Positions 1-6,396 of a stretch of DNA of 7,875 bases are shown piece by piece. The first letter of the stretch is position 1. Every line of letters begins with the position of its first letter. The translations under genes and the position numbers were made by a program. Location: contig JAEZXM010000152.1 in NCBI GenBank assembly GCA_023419875.1, forward strand, positions 1-7,875, written 5' to 3'. The DNA is from Pseudomonadota bacterium (GTDB lineage: Bacteria; Myxococcota; Myxococcia; Myxococcales; Anaeromyxobacteraceae). The notes below the pieces were generated by a model that saw nothing but the letters and a program-made list of their open reading frames with translations, was not told the DNA's origin and did no database searches.

Positions 1-1434
1 GTCCTCGAGGCGCCGCGGGTCGCCGAGGCCGATGTTCTCGGCGGCAGTGAACTGGTACCGCACGAAGTCCTGGAACACGGCGCCGACCCGGACCCGCAGG
101 TCCTCGGGGTCCATGTCCCGCAGGTCCACGCCGCCGTAGCGGATCTCCCCCTCGGTCGGCTCGTACAGGCGCAGGAGCAGCTTGACGAGCGTGGACTTCC
201 CCGCGCCGTTCTCGCCCACGAGCCCCAGCTTCTCTCCCGGGGCGAGCGCGAGGCTCACGTCCCGGAGCGCCCACGCTTCCTTGCCGGGGTAGCGGAAGGA
301 AACTCCGCGGAGCTCGAGCGGCAGGGGTCGGCCGCGCGCGGGCGAGAGCGGCGGGCTCCGGCGCGGCGCCTCGCCACCGGTGGGGATCTCCAGGTAGCCG
401 AAGAGGTTCGCCATGAACAGGGCGTCCTCGTACGCGGACGCGACCGCCGACAGGACCGCTTGCACGGCACCCTGGCCCTGCCGGAAGACGGCGATGTAGA
501 GCGTGAGGTCGCCGAGGGAGAGGACCCCGTGCGCCGCGCGGGCGGCCATGATCGCGTACATCCCGTAGAACGCGCCCAGCGAGAGCAGCCCGTAGGCGAC
601 CCCCGCCCGGAGCTTCTTGCGGGCGATCCGCCTGTCCTCGTCGAAGAACCGGCGGAAGAGGGCGCGATAGCGCTCGAGCACGGTGGGCCCGAGACCGTAG
701 AGCTTCACCTCCTTCACGTGGCTGTCGCGCGTCAGGATCCACTCGAGGTAGTTGAGCCGCCGGCCTTCGGGCGCGCGCCAGGTGAGGACCCGGAAGGACT
801 CGCCCGAGAGCTGCGCCTCCGCGAGGAAGGCGGGGATGGACGCGGCGACGATGACGAGCACGCTCGCCGGCGACAGGCGGAGGAGCAGGCCCGAGAGCGC
901 GAGCAGGGTGATGAGGTTCTGGCCGGCGGCGACGGCCTGAAGGGCGAGCGAGAGCGGGCGTGACGCGGCCTCGCGGCGCGCGTTCTGCATGCGGTCGTAG
1001 ATCTCGCTGTCCTCGAAGTGGCGGACCTCGAGGCGGAGGGCCTTCTCCAGGATGCGCTCGTTGACCGTGTTCCCGAGCGTGCCGCGGAGGAGCTCGCGGC
1101 GGTGTGCGAGGAGCCGCGACGCGCCCATTTGCAGCGTGAGCAGGCCGGCCTCGGCCGCGACGCGCCAGAGAACGCGCACCAGATCGTCGCGGTCGCCGCT
1201 CCGCGCGGCCGCCACCACCCCGTCCACGACGAGCTTCCCGACCCAGGCCACCGCCGCGGGCAGGAGCGCGAGGACGAGCGTGAGGGCGAGGACCGCGAGC
1301 GCGGCGCGGCGGTCGGCTTCCCACACCAGCCGGAGCGTCCCCGGGAGCTGCTGGACGATGACGCGAGCGCCTGCGAGGCGCTCGCGGAGCGAACCGGCGG
1401 GCGCGGGCGGGCTGTGGGAGCGGGGCGGCGACAC
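1..1434 (-). CDS. ABC exporter half-transporter, fused permease-ATPase (C-terminus cut by window edge)
   Basis: This is an inner-membrane ATP-driven exporter subunit of the MsbA/MdlB (COG1132) type; the substrate cannot be told. I translated the minus strand by hand: 478 codons are open from GTG at 1434 to the left edge. Residues about 39-345 form the transmembrane domain, with hydrophobic stretches near 44-65, 172-205 and 279-300. The nucleotide-binding domain follows: an A-loop-like tyrosine in FRYPG (Y382), Walker A GENGAGKST at 407-415 and a Q-loop in VFQDF (Q455). The signature motif, Walker B and H-loop would lie beyond the edge; the family is usually about 600 aa, so roughly 120 residues are missing. 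An in-frame TGA at 1473-1471 bounds the start. GTG 1434 has no Shine-Dalgarno but lies just after a possible promoter; GTG at 1326 is an alternative. It is divergent from speA. The family call is secure; the start is less so. Confidence 0.9.
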   Translation of the reverse strand, partial: MSPPRSHSPPAPAGSLRERLAGARVIVQQLPGTLRLVWEADRRAALAVLALTLVLALLPAAVAWVGKLVVDGVVAAARSGDRDDLVRVLWRVAAEAGLLTLQMGASRLLAHRRELLRGTLGNTVNERILEKALRLEVRHFEDSEIYDRMQNARREAASRPLSLALQAVAAGQNLITLLALSGLLLRLSPASVLVIVAASIPAFLAEAQLSGESFRVLTWRAPEGRRLNYLEWILTRDSHVKEVKLYGLGPTVLERYRALFRRFFDEDRRIARKKLRAGVAYGLLSLGAFYGMYAIMAARAAHGVLSLGDLTLYIAVFRQGQGAVQAVLSAVASAYEDALFMANLFGYLEIPTGGEAPRRSPPLSPARGRPLPLELRGVSFRYPGKEAWALRDVSLALAPGEKLGLVGENGAGKSTLVKLLLRLYEPTEGEIRYGGVDLRDMDPEDLRVRVGAVFQDFVRYQFTAAENIGLGDPRRLED

Positions 1435-1445
1435 GTCGGTGGGCA

Positions 1446-1474
1446 GTTCTAACCGCGGTGCGTCTTGCCGTCAT
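1446..1474 (-). promoter_or_regulatory. Possible sigma70-type promoter of the ABC exporter gene
   Basis: On the minus strand an ATGACG hexamer (1474-1469, 4 of 6 matches to TTGACA) is followed by a 17-nt spacer and TAGAAC (1451-1446, 4 of 6 matches to TATAAT). Transcription would start near 1439, only about five bases before the GTG at 1434. This fits the lack of a Shine-Dalgarno and supports that start. It is a pattern match only; such matches also occur by chance. Confidence 0.35.
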
Positions 1475-1527
1475 GGGCCGGCGGAGCCGGCGCGTCGCGC
1501 GCACACGCGCGCCCGCGAGCCGTGGTC

Positions 1528-1556
1528 TTTTTTTCTCGGCCGCGGTGTCGTAGATC
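1528..1556 (+). promoter_or_regulatory. Possible speA promoter (T-tract plus TAGATC)
   Basis: TAGATC at 1551-1556 resembles a -10 box (3 of 6) and sits 9 nt before the speA ATG. A T-run hexamer (1528-1533) is spaced 17 nt upstream but is a poor -35 match. No Shine-Dalgarno precedes the ATG, so a leaderless or very short-leader transcript is plausible. The evidence is weak taken alone; it gains a little from similar boxes before two other genes here. Confidence 0.25.
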
Positions 1557-1565
1557 AGCGTCGAC

Positions 1566-3545
1566 ATGAGACCCCCCGGCGAACTGAGCCTGCCCGAGCA
1601 CCACAGCGACGCGACCACCGCCACCGCCGCGGGGGAGTGGTCGATCGAGCGCGCCGCCCAGTACTACAACGTGGCCGGGTGGGGCGCCGGCTTCTTCTCC
1701 GTGAACGAGAAGGGGCACATGGCCGTCCATCCGATGGGACAGCCCGGCCCCACGATCGATCTCATGGACGTCGTGGAGGACATCCGGGAGCGGAAGATCG
1801 GCTTCCCGTGCCTGGTGCGGTTCCAGGACGTCCTCCGGGCCCGGGTGAAGCAGATCAACGAGGCCTTCGCCCGCGCCGTCGCGGAGATGGGCTATCCGGG
1901 CCGTTACTACGGCGTCTTTCCGGTCAAGGTGAACCAGATGCGGGAGGTGGTCGAGGAGATCCTCGACGCCGGGGCACCGTACAACCATGGGCTCGAGGCG
2001 GGCTCGAAGGGCGAGCTGCTCATCGTGCTGGGGATGAACTCGGACCCGGAGGCGCTCACCGTCTGCAATGGGTACAAGGACGAGGAGTACCTGCGCCTCG
2101 CGCTGCTCGGCCGGAAGCTGGGGCGCAAGGTGCTCGTGGTCATCGAGAAGCTGGACGAGCTCCCGCACCTCCTCAAGCTCGCCGACGAGATGCAGGTCGA
2201 GCCGCTCGTCGGACTCCGCTCGAAGCTCACCACCCGCGGCACCGGGAAGTGGGAGGGCTCCTCGGGTGACTTCGCCAAGTTCGGCCTCACCATCCCCGAG
2301 CTCATCCAGGCCGTGCACATCCTCCAGCAGGCGGGCAAGGAGCGCTGCGCGAAGCTCCTCCACTTCCACGTCGGCTCGCAGCTCACCGAGATCCGGGTGG
2401 TGAAGGACGCGGTCAACGAGGGCGCGCGTGTCTACGCCAAGCTGCGGAAGATGGGGCTCCCCATCGAGTACTTCGACGTGGGCGGCGGCCTGGGCGTCGA
2501 CTACGTGGGCACGCACTCGAACGGCTACAGCTCCTCGGTGAACTACACGATGGAGGAGTACGTCGGGGACATCATCTACAACGTCCAGCGGATCTGCGTG
2601 AACGAGGGGGTCCCGGAGCCGCACATCGTCTCGGAGTCGGGCCGGGCGGCGGTGGCGCACCACTCGTGCATCATCATGAACGTCTTCGGCCAGATCGAGA
2701 TCGGGTCGGCCGAGGAGATCGCCACCGCGTCCGTGGCGCAGCCGAACGAGCCCAAGGTCGTCCGCGAGATGCGCGAGATCGTCTCCTCGATGACCCCGCG
2801 CAACCGCGCCGAGGCCTACCACGATGCCGCCGCCAAGAAGGAGGAGGCGCTCCAGATGTTCAAGCTGGGCATCCTCGGCCTCGAGGAGCGCGCGGTGGTC
2901 GAGAGCCTCTTCTGGAAGCTCGTCCGCGGGATCGCCCACCTGAACCGCGGCAAGAAGCGGCTCCCACGGGAGACCAAGGACCTCGGCGACAAGATCGCCG
3001 ACCAGTACATGGCGAACTTCTCCCTGTTCCAGAGCGCGCCGGACCACTGGGCCTTCGACCAGCTCTTCCCGATCGTGCCGCTGCACCGCCTCGGCGAGGC
3101 GCCCACGCGCGACACCACCATCGTGGACATCACCTGCGACTCGGACGGCAAGATCGACCGGTTCATCGAGGGCGAGGGCGTGGACGAGACGCTCTCGCTC
3201 CACCCGCTCCAGCCGGGCGAGCCGTACTACCTGGGCATGTTCATGACCGGGGCCTACCAGGACATCATGGGCGACATGCACAACCTCTTCGGCCGCGTGA
3301 ACGAGATCCACCTGTTCGTGGACGACGAGGATCCGGAGGACTTCTACATCGAGGAGGTCATCCCGGGCGACACGGTCGAGAAGGTGCTGTCGCGCGTCCA
3401 GTACGAGCCGGCCGACCTCTTCCGCCGGGTGAAGAGCGCCATCGATCAGAGGGTCAAGGAGGGAGTGATCCGCCCGAAGGAAGGCGTCTCGCTCCAGGAC
3501 TTCTACGAGTCGGTGATGAAGGGGTACACGTATCTGGGCGTTTGA
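1566..3545 (+). CDS. speA: Biosynthetic arginine decarboxylase SpeA
   Basis: This PLP-dependent cytoplasmic enzyme converts L-arginine to agmatine and CO2, the entry to polyamine synthesis by the agmatine route. At 659 aa it matches the E. coli enzyme (about 658 aa) from end to end. The fold III alanine-racemase-like barrel carries the PLP lysine in VKVNQ (K121), GLEAGSKGE just after it, LHFHVGSQ (265-272) and the phosphate-binding glycine loop DVGGGLG (304-310). The C-terminal part has the conserved TCDSDG with catalytic-type Cys524 and ends in a typical GYTYLGV. The ATG at 1566 is the first start after an in-frame TAG at 1551-1553, and there is no Shine-Dalgarno. The first 25 residues are low in conservation, as is usual for the family. 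No agmatinase or agmatine deiminase gene lies in the window. It stands alone between the divergent exporter and the dodecin gene 93 nt downstream. Confidence 0.97.
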   Translation: MRPPGELSLPEHHSDATTATAAGEWSIERAAQYYNVAGWGAGFFSVNEKGHMAVHPMGQPGPTIDLMDVVEDIRERKIGFPCLVRFQDVLRARVKQINEAFARAVAEMGYPGRYYGVFPVKVNQMREVVEEILDAGAPYNHGLEAGSKGELLIVLGMNSDPEALTVCNGYKDEEYLRLALLGRKLGRKVLVVIEKLDELPHLLKLADEMQVEPLVGLRSKLTTRGTGKWEGSSGDFAKFGLTIPELIQAVHILQQAGKERCAKLLHFHVGSQLTEIRVVKDAVNEGARVYAKLRKMGLPIEYFDVGGGLGVDYVGTHSNGYSSSVNYTMEEYVGDIIYNVQRICVNEGVPEPHIVSESGRAAVAHHSCIIMNVFGQIEIGSAEEIATASVAQPNEPKVVREMREIVSSMTPRNRAEAYHDAAAKKEEALQMFKLGILGLEERAVVESLFWKLVRGIAHLNRGKKRLPRETKDLGDKIADQYMANFSLFQSAPDHWAFDQLFPIVPLHRLGEAPTRDTTIVDITCDSDGKIDRFIEGEGVDETLSLHPLQPGEPYYLGMFMTGAYQDIMGDMHNLFGRVNEIHLFVDDEDPEDFYIEEVIPGDTVEKVLSRVQYEPADLFRRVKSAIDQRVKEGVIRPKEGVSLQDFYESVMKGYTYLGV

Positions 3546-3583
3546 GTCGCCGCCGCCGCCGAGCCTCCCCGAAAGGTCCTCGC

Positions 3584-3602
3584 CCTGGACGGAGCGTCCG
3601 GG
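3584..3602 (+). terminator. GC-rich stem-loop after speA, possible terminator or attenuator
   Basis: An 8-bp stem (3584-3591 with 3595-3602, one T-G wobble, loop GAG) begins 38 nt after the speA stop. No T-run follows it, so it is not a classic intrinsic terminator. It could protect the speA 3' end or reduce read-through into dodecin. In DNA this GC-rich, chance stems are common. Confidence 0.25.
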
Positions 3603-3627
3603 CATCTTCCGGGCTCGTCCCTGGCGC

Positions 3628-3635
3628 GAGGAGGA
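3628..3635 (+). promoter_or_regulatory. Strong Shine-Dalgarno for the dodecin gene
   Basis: GAGGAGGA lies 3 nt before the TTG at 3639, so an AGGAGG core ends 4 nt from the start. It is the clearest ribosome binding site in the window and decides the non-ATG start, since no ATG or GTG in frame gives a dodecin-length N-terminus. The spacing is a little short. Confidence 0.7.
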
Positions 3636-3638
3636 CTC

Positions 3639-3845
3639 TTGTCCGGTGTCTACAAGAAGATCGAGATCGTTGGCACGTCGCCCGTGAGCTTCGCGGAGGC
3701 GACCCGCTCCGCCGTGGAGGAGGCTGCGCGCACGGTGCGCAACATGAGCTGGTTCGAGGTGGCCGAGCAGAGGGGCGCGATCCGCGACGGGAAGGTCGCC
3801 GAGTTCCAGGTGACGCTCAAGGTCGGGTTCAAGGTCGAGGGGTGA
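3639..3845 (+). CDS. Dodecin, small flavin-binding protein
   Basis: Dodecins are about 65-70-aa proteins that assemble into hollow dodecamers and store or buffer flavins (in some bacteria also coenzyme A) in the cytoplasm. This 68-aa product shows the whole family pattern: IEIVGTSP in the first strand (8-15), a helix with AVEEAARTVRN (25-35), SWFEV (37-41) with the flavin-stacking Trp38 (counterpart of Trp36 in the Halobacterium protein), and FQVTLKVGF (56-64). Gln57 sits at the expected flavin-contacting position. It strongly resembles the Mycobacterium dodecin as I remember it. The start is TTG, chosen because of the GAGGAGGA just upstream; no other start in frame fits. It lies between speA (93 nt away) and the pseudo-receiver gene (59 nt away) on the same strand. 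Whether it is cotranscribed with either is not clear. Confidence 0.93.
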   Translation: MSGVYKKIEIVGTSPVSFAEATRSAVEEAARTVRNMSWFEVAEQRGAIRDGKVAEFQVTLKVGFKVEG

Positions 3846-3854
3846 GCCCGAAGC

Positions 3855-3885
3855 CCGAGCCGGACGGCGATCCCGCGCCGCTCGG
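3855..3885 (+). other. Interrupted stem-loop between dodecin and the pseudo-receiver gene
   Basis: CCGAGC (3855-3860) pairs with GCTCGG (3880-3885), and GGCG (3866-3869) pairs with CGCC (3876-3879), giving a 10-bp stem with a five-base bulge on one side and a six-base loop. No T-run follows, so a terminator role for dodecin is uncertain. It ends just before the TAGATT box of the next gene. Confidence 0.2.
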
Positions 3886-3892
3886 CTCGTAG

Positions 3893-3898
3893 TAGATT
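3893..3898 (+). promoter_or_regulatory. Possible -10 box for a leaderless transcript
   Basis: TAGATT (4 of 6 matches to TATAAT) ends 6 nt before the ATG at 3905, which would place the transcription start on or next to the start codon. There is no Shine-Dalgarno (only CCCTCC lies between) and no good -35 hexamer 16-18 nt upstream. The claim rests on position and on the similar arrangement before two other genes here. Confidence 0.3.
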
Positions 3899-3904
3899 CC
3901 CTCC

Positions 3905-4585
3905 ATGCCTTCGGTTCCCGTCCTGGTGATCGCCCACCCGCGCGAAGCCCTCCTGTGGGAGGACGCGCTCCGCGCCCGAAACTTCGAGGTGATCCGCACC
4001 GACCGGCGGGCGGCTCGGCAGGAGGCCGACCGGAGATCGCCGGCGGTGGTCGTCGTCTCCGAGAAGCTGCCGTTCATGGGCGCGCTGCGGACCATTCGCG
4101 ACCTGCGCCGCGACCCCGCGACGCGCGAGGCCCCCGTGGTGCTCACGGGGTCTCCCCCGATCACGATCAGCCAGCGGGTCCGGCTCGGCCCAAGCGCTCC
4201 CGACGCGACCGTGGCCCGGGGCGCCGCCCCCGAGGCCGTGGCCGAGGCGGTGGTCGAGGTGCTTCAGCGTGGGAAGCTGCCGCCCCCGGAGCTCACGCCC
4301 TCGCAGCAGAAGGGGCTCCGGTACACGAGGCTCGGCTCGATGCTGATGATGATGGGCGTGCTGTTCTCCTTTCCCATCTTCCCCGTCCAGCAGGGCGCGG
4401 ACGCGCCCGACCGGAGCTGGTACCTCCTGCTCATCCCCCTCGGCGGGCTCGTCTCCGACGTCGCCACCGGCCGCGTGGACGGCCGCAAGAAGCTCCTGTC
4501 CTGGCAGGGCTGGGCTGCGATCGGCGTGACGATCGCCATGGCGCTCGGGATCCACTTCTTCCCCGGCGTCTTCCGGCTCGCGTAG
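3905..4585 (+). CDS. Membrane-anchored degenerate receiver (pseudo-receiver) protein
   Basis: Function is unknown. Residues 4-122 look like a CheY-type receiver: VLVIAHPRE as strand 1, VVVVSEKLPFMGAL (48-61) as strand 3 and the following turn, RDLRRDPATREAPVVLTG (65-82) as helix 3 and strand 4, and ATVARGAAPEAV (101-112) as the end of the fold. The phosphorylation site is lost: Ser52 stands where the acceptor Asp should be, the acidic pair after strand 1 is replaced by His11-Pro12, and the strand-5 Lys appears as Arg105. Residues 139-223 hold three hydrophobic stretches (about 143-161, 172-187, 202-223), suggesting a two- or three-pass membrane tail with a basic patch (GRKK, 193-196). It is therefore probably a phosphorylation-independent module at the inner membrane. 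The next gene begins one base after its stop, so the two are likely cotranslated. The receiver call is by pattern; the tail matches nothing I recognise. Confidence 0.75.
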   Translation: MPSVPVLVIAHPREALLWEDALRARNFEVIRTDRRAARQEADRRSPAVVVVSEKLPFMGALRTIRDLRRDPATREAPVVLTGSPPITISQRVRLGPSAPDATVARGAAPEAVAEAVVEVLQRGKLPPPELTPSQQKGLRYTRLGSMLMMMGVLFSFPIFPVQQGADAPDRSWYLLLIPLGGLVSDVATGRVDGRKKLLSWQGWAAIGVTIAMALGIHFFPGVFRLA

Positions 4586-4586
4586 C

Positions 4587-5639
4587 GTGATCGCCGCATA
4601 CGTCTCGGGCCACGGGTTCGGCCATCTCGTCCGCCTGTGCGAGGTGCTGCGCGAGGTGAGGGCGCTCGCGCCGGAGCTGCCCATCCTGGTCACGGGAACC
4701 GTCCCCGAGGCGCTCGTGCGCCGGGAGGTGCCGGGGCCGATCGAGCTCCGCGCCGAGGCGTGTGACGCGGGGCTCGCCCAGCGGGACGCGCTCGAGATCG
4801 ACGAGCCGGCGACGGTGGCCCGTTGCCGCGCCTTCGACGCGCGCTGGGAGGCGGTCGCCGCGCGCGAGGCGGAGCTGCTCCGCGCCCGCGCCACGCGGCT
4901 CGTCCTCGCCGACGTTCCCGCGCTCGCCTTCGACGCGGCCGCGCGGGCGGGGGTGCCGGCGGTCGGGCTCGGCAACTTCTCGTGGGACTGGATCTACGCG
5001 CACCTCGCCCGCCGGCTGCCCGAGCTTGCGGCCTCCGCGGCCCGCGCCGCGCGGGCGTATCGCGGGGCGGAGCTGATGCTCGAGCTGCCGTTCGCAGGCG
5101 ATCTCTCGGTCTTCCCGCGGCGCGAGAAGGTGGGCTTCGTCGCGCGGGCTCCAAGGGTCGCGCGCGCCGAGGTCCGTCGCCGGCTCGGGCTGTCGGAAAG
5201 CCTCGTCGCGCTGCTCTCGTTCGGCGGCGTGGGCCTGCCGGCCCTCCGGCCCGGGCGGCTCGAGCCCGACCCAGACGTACGGTACGTGTTCCCGGAGGAG
5301 CTCACCGAGGGGCGGCTCGCCGCGCTGGATCTCCGCTACGCGGACGTCGTCGGCGCCGTGGACGTGGTGGTGACGAAGCCCGGATACGGGATCGTCACCG
5401 ACGCCATCGCCGGCGGCGCACGGCTCGTCTACACCGATCGGGGCGACTTCCCGGAGTACCCGATCATGGTTCGCGAGATGCCGGCGTACCTGCCCTGCGT
5501 GCACCTCCGGAGCGAGGACGTGCGTGCGGGGCGCCTGCGGACCGCAGTCCACGAGGTGCTGGAGCTGCCCGCGGTGAGGCGGCCGGATCTCGGCGGCGCC
5601 GGGCGTGCGGCGCGGCGGGTGCTCGAGCTGCTGGGATGA
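4587..5639 (+). CDS. GT-B glycosyltransferase-like protein related to the arabinokinase N-terminal domain
   Basis: This 350-aa soluble protein has the two-lobe GT-B look of MurG/COG1819 proteins. The N-lobe has the glycine loop VSGHGFGH (6-13), CDAGLAQRDALEID (59-72), a VLADVPALA strand (106-114) and NFSWDWIY (130-137). The C-lobe has SFGG (211-214) and the sugar-nucleotide-site-like KPGYGIVTDAIAGG (264-277), followed by a DRGDFPEYP loop (284-292). These motifs, in this order, closely resemble the N-terminal domain of plant L-arabinokinase (ARA1), as I recall it. The GHMP kinase half of that enzyme is absent, and no kinase is nearby. The reaction is unknown; sugar transfer or sugar-phosphate chemistry are possible. 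The GTG start one base after the previous stop fits, because the family's glycine loop lies near the N-terminus; no Shine-Dalgarno is seen, so translation probably couples to the upstream gene. It ends four bases from the convergent neighbour. Confidence 0.8.
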   Translation: MIAAYVSGHGFGHLVRLCEVLREVRALAPELPILVTGTVPEALVRREVPGPIELRAEACDAGLAQRDALEIDEPATVARCRAFDARWEAVAAREAELLRARATRLVLADVPALAFDAAARAGVPAVGLGNFSWDWIYAHLARRLPELAASAARAARAYRGAELMLELPFAGDLSVFPRREKVGFVARAPRVARAEVRRRLGLSESLVALLSFGGVGLPALRPGRLEPDPDVRYVFPEELTEGRLAALDLRYADVVGAVDVVVTKPGYGIVTDAIAGGARLVYTDRGDFPEYPIMVREMPAYLPCVHLRSEDVRAGRLRTAVHEVLELPAVRRPDLGGAGRAARRVLELLG

Positions 5640-5643
5640 GGCA

Positions 5644-6396
5644 TCAACGATCGCCGGCGGGCCGGTCCAGCATCTCCCGCGCGAAGCCCTGCGCCCGCCG
5701 CTCCTCCGGTGCGTCGTAGCGGCCCGGCGGATTCTCGAGCGCCTTCTCGAGCTCGGCCCGGGCGCGCGCCGAGCGCCCTTCCTTCTCGTGGAGCTCCGCG
5801 AGGAAGACCCGGGCCCGGACGTTGTCCGGGTTCCGCTCCAGGGCGGCGCGGAACGCGCGCTCGGACTTCTCCGCGTCGTACTTCGGCCAGGGGGCCTTGA
5901 AGTAGAAGCGCCCCCAGGCGGTCTGGATGCCGCCGGACAGGTAGCCGGGATCGATCTTCTCCGCCTTGCGGAGCCGCGACTTGAACTCCCCTTCGATCCC
6001 TTCCCGCAGCGCCTTGAAGACCCCGATGCCCAGCGCGTAGAGGCCGACCCCGGCCGCGCCGTAGTACCAGCCCTCGACGCGGTCCGGGGCGGCGCGCGCG
6101 GCCCGGTCGCCGTATTCCCAGGCGAGCTTCCCGGCCCGGCTCTTCTCCTTCTTGGACAGCGCCGGATCGTCGGCGATCCAGAACTGGAGCCGCGCCAGGC
6201 GCCAGAGGACCTCGTAGTCCTCGGGGGCGAGCTGCTCCGCCTGCGCCAGCTTCGCGCGGACCTCCTCGAGCGCTCCCGGCGCGTCGCGCCGCGCGTACGC
6301 GGCATCGGCCTGCGCGAGCACCGCGGACAGGTCCGGCGCCGCCGCCGCGGGCGCCGCGATCGCGGCGCAGAGGATCGTTGCCAGGAGGGACCTCAT
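5644..6396 (-). CDS. Exported TPR / TatT-like helical-repeat protein
   Basis: The 250-aa product begins with a clear Sec signal peptide: basic MRS, a hydrophobic core and a run of alanines, with likely cleavage near residue 20. Cys10 lies inside the core without a lipobox, so this is a periplasmic protein rather than a lipoprotein. The rest is helical repeats: TPR-like units near 28-75 and 88-122, and a best-fitting one at 194-223 (VFLAELHEKEGRSARARAELEKAL region), preceded by half a unit at 176-190. The aromatic segment WGRFYFKAPWP (161-171) resembles the TRAP-transporter TatT-component family; no TRAP permease or binding protein is visible, so ligand and partner are unknown. The ATG overlaps the TGA of the nucleotidase gene (ATGA, 6396-6393), and AAGG at 6407-6404 gives a Shine-Dalgarno 7 nt away. 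The two are almost certainly one transcript. The export call is secure; the family call is moderate. Confidence 0.85.
   Translation of the reverse strand: MRSLLATILCAAIAAPAAAAPDLSAVLAQADAAYARRDAPGALEEVRAKLAQAEQLAPEDYEVLWRLARLQFWIADDPALSKKEKSRAGKLAWEYGDRAARAAPDRVEGWYYGAAGVGLYALGIGVFKALREGIEGEFKSRLRKAEKIDPGYLSGGIQTAWGRFYFKAPWPKYDAEKSERAFRAALERNPDNVRARVFLAELHEKEGRSARARAELEKALENPPGRYDAPEERRAQGFAREMLDRPAGDR

Larger units (their letters stand above)
1435..1565. other. Divergent intergenic region between the ABC exporter and speA
   Basis: This 131-bp stretch separates two divergently oriented genes and must carry both promoters. It holds two perfect 6-bp inverted repeats, GCCGGC-gga-GCCGGC (1477-1491) and GCGCGC-acac-GCGCGC (1497-1512). 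It also has a run of seven T on the plus strand (1528-1534; A7 on the other strand), the only such tract I noticed in an otherwise GC-rich window. The T run is 15 nt from the second repeat, too far for a classic intrinsic terminator, and no gene reads into it. It more likely serves as a promoter or UP-like element. I see no ORF of its own here. Confidence 0.5.

Noticed and set aside
1497..1534. An intrinsic terminator (GCGCGC hairpin followed by T7)
   Set aside because: The T run begins 15 nt after the stem rather than directly behind it, and no plus-strand gene reads into it, since the exporter runs the other way.
1052..2269. A 405-codon plus-strand open frame spanning the exporter, the intergenic gap and the start of speA
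   Set aside because: It crosses two real genes in other frames, and its Arg/Pro/Ser/Ala-rich, low-complexity translation is typical of shadow frames in GC-rich DNA.
1449..3605. A 718-codon open frame on the minus strand, antisense to the whole of speA
   Set aside because: speA on the other strand is unmistakable along its full length. In very GC-rich genes the complementary frames lose stop codons, and this one reads as a Leu/Val/Arg/Asp/His-rich mirror of speA codons with no recognisable domain.
3905..4585. An ordinary phosphorylated response regulator
   Set aside because: Acceptor Asp, acidic pair and Lys are all replaced, there is no DNA-binding output domain, and no histidine kinase gene is adjacent.
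4587..5639. MurG, the peptidoglycan GlcNAc transferase
   Set aside because: The GT-B shape and glycine loop are similar, but the diagnostic segments (CDAGLAQRDALEID, NFSWDWIY, KPGYG) match the arabinokinase N-terminal domain, and no cell-wall genes are nearby.
4431..6305. A 624-codon minus-strand frame opposite the arabinokinase-like gene and overlapping the TPR gene
   Set aside because: It is antisense or out of frame to genes with clear motifs and has the composition of a GC-driven shadow.
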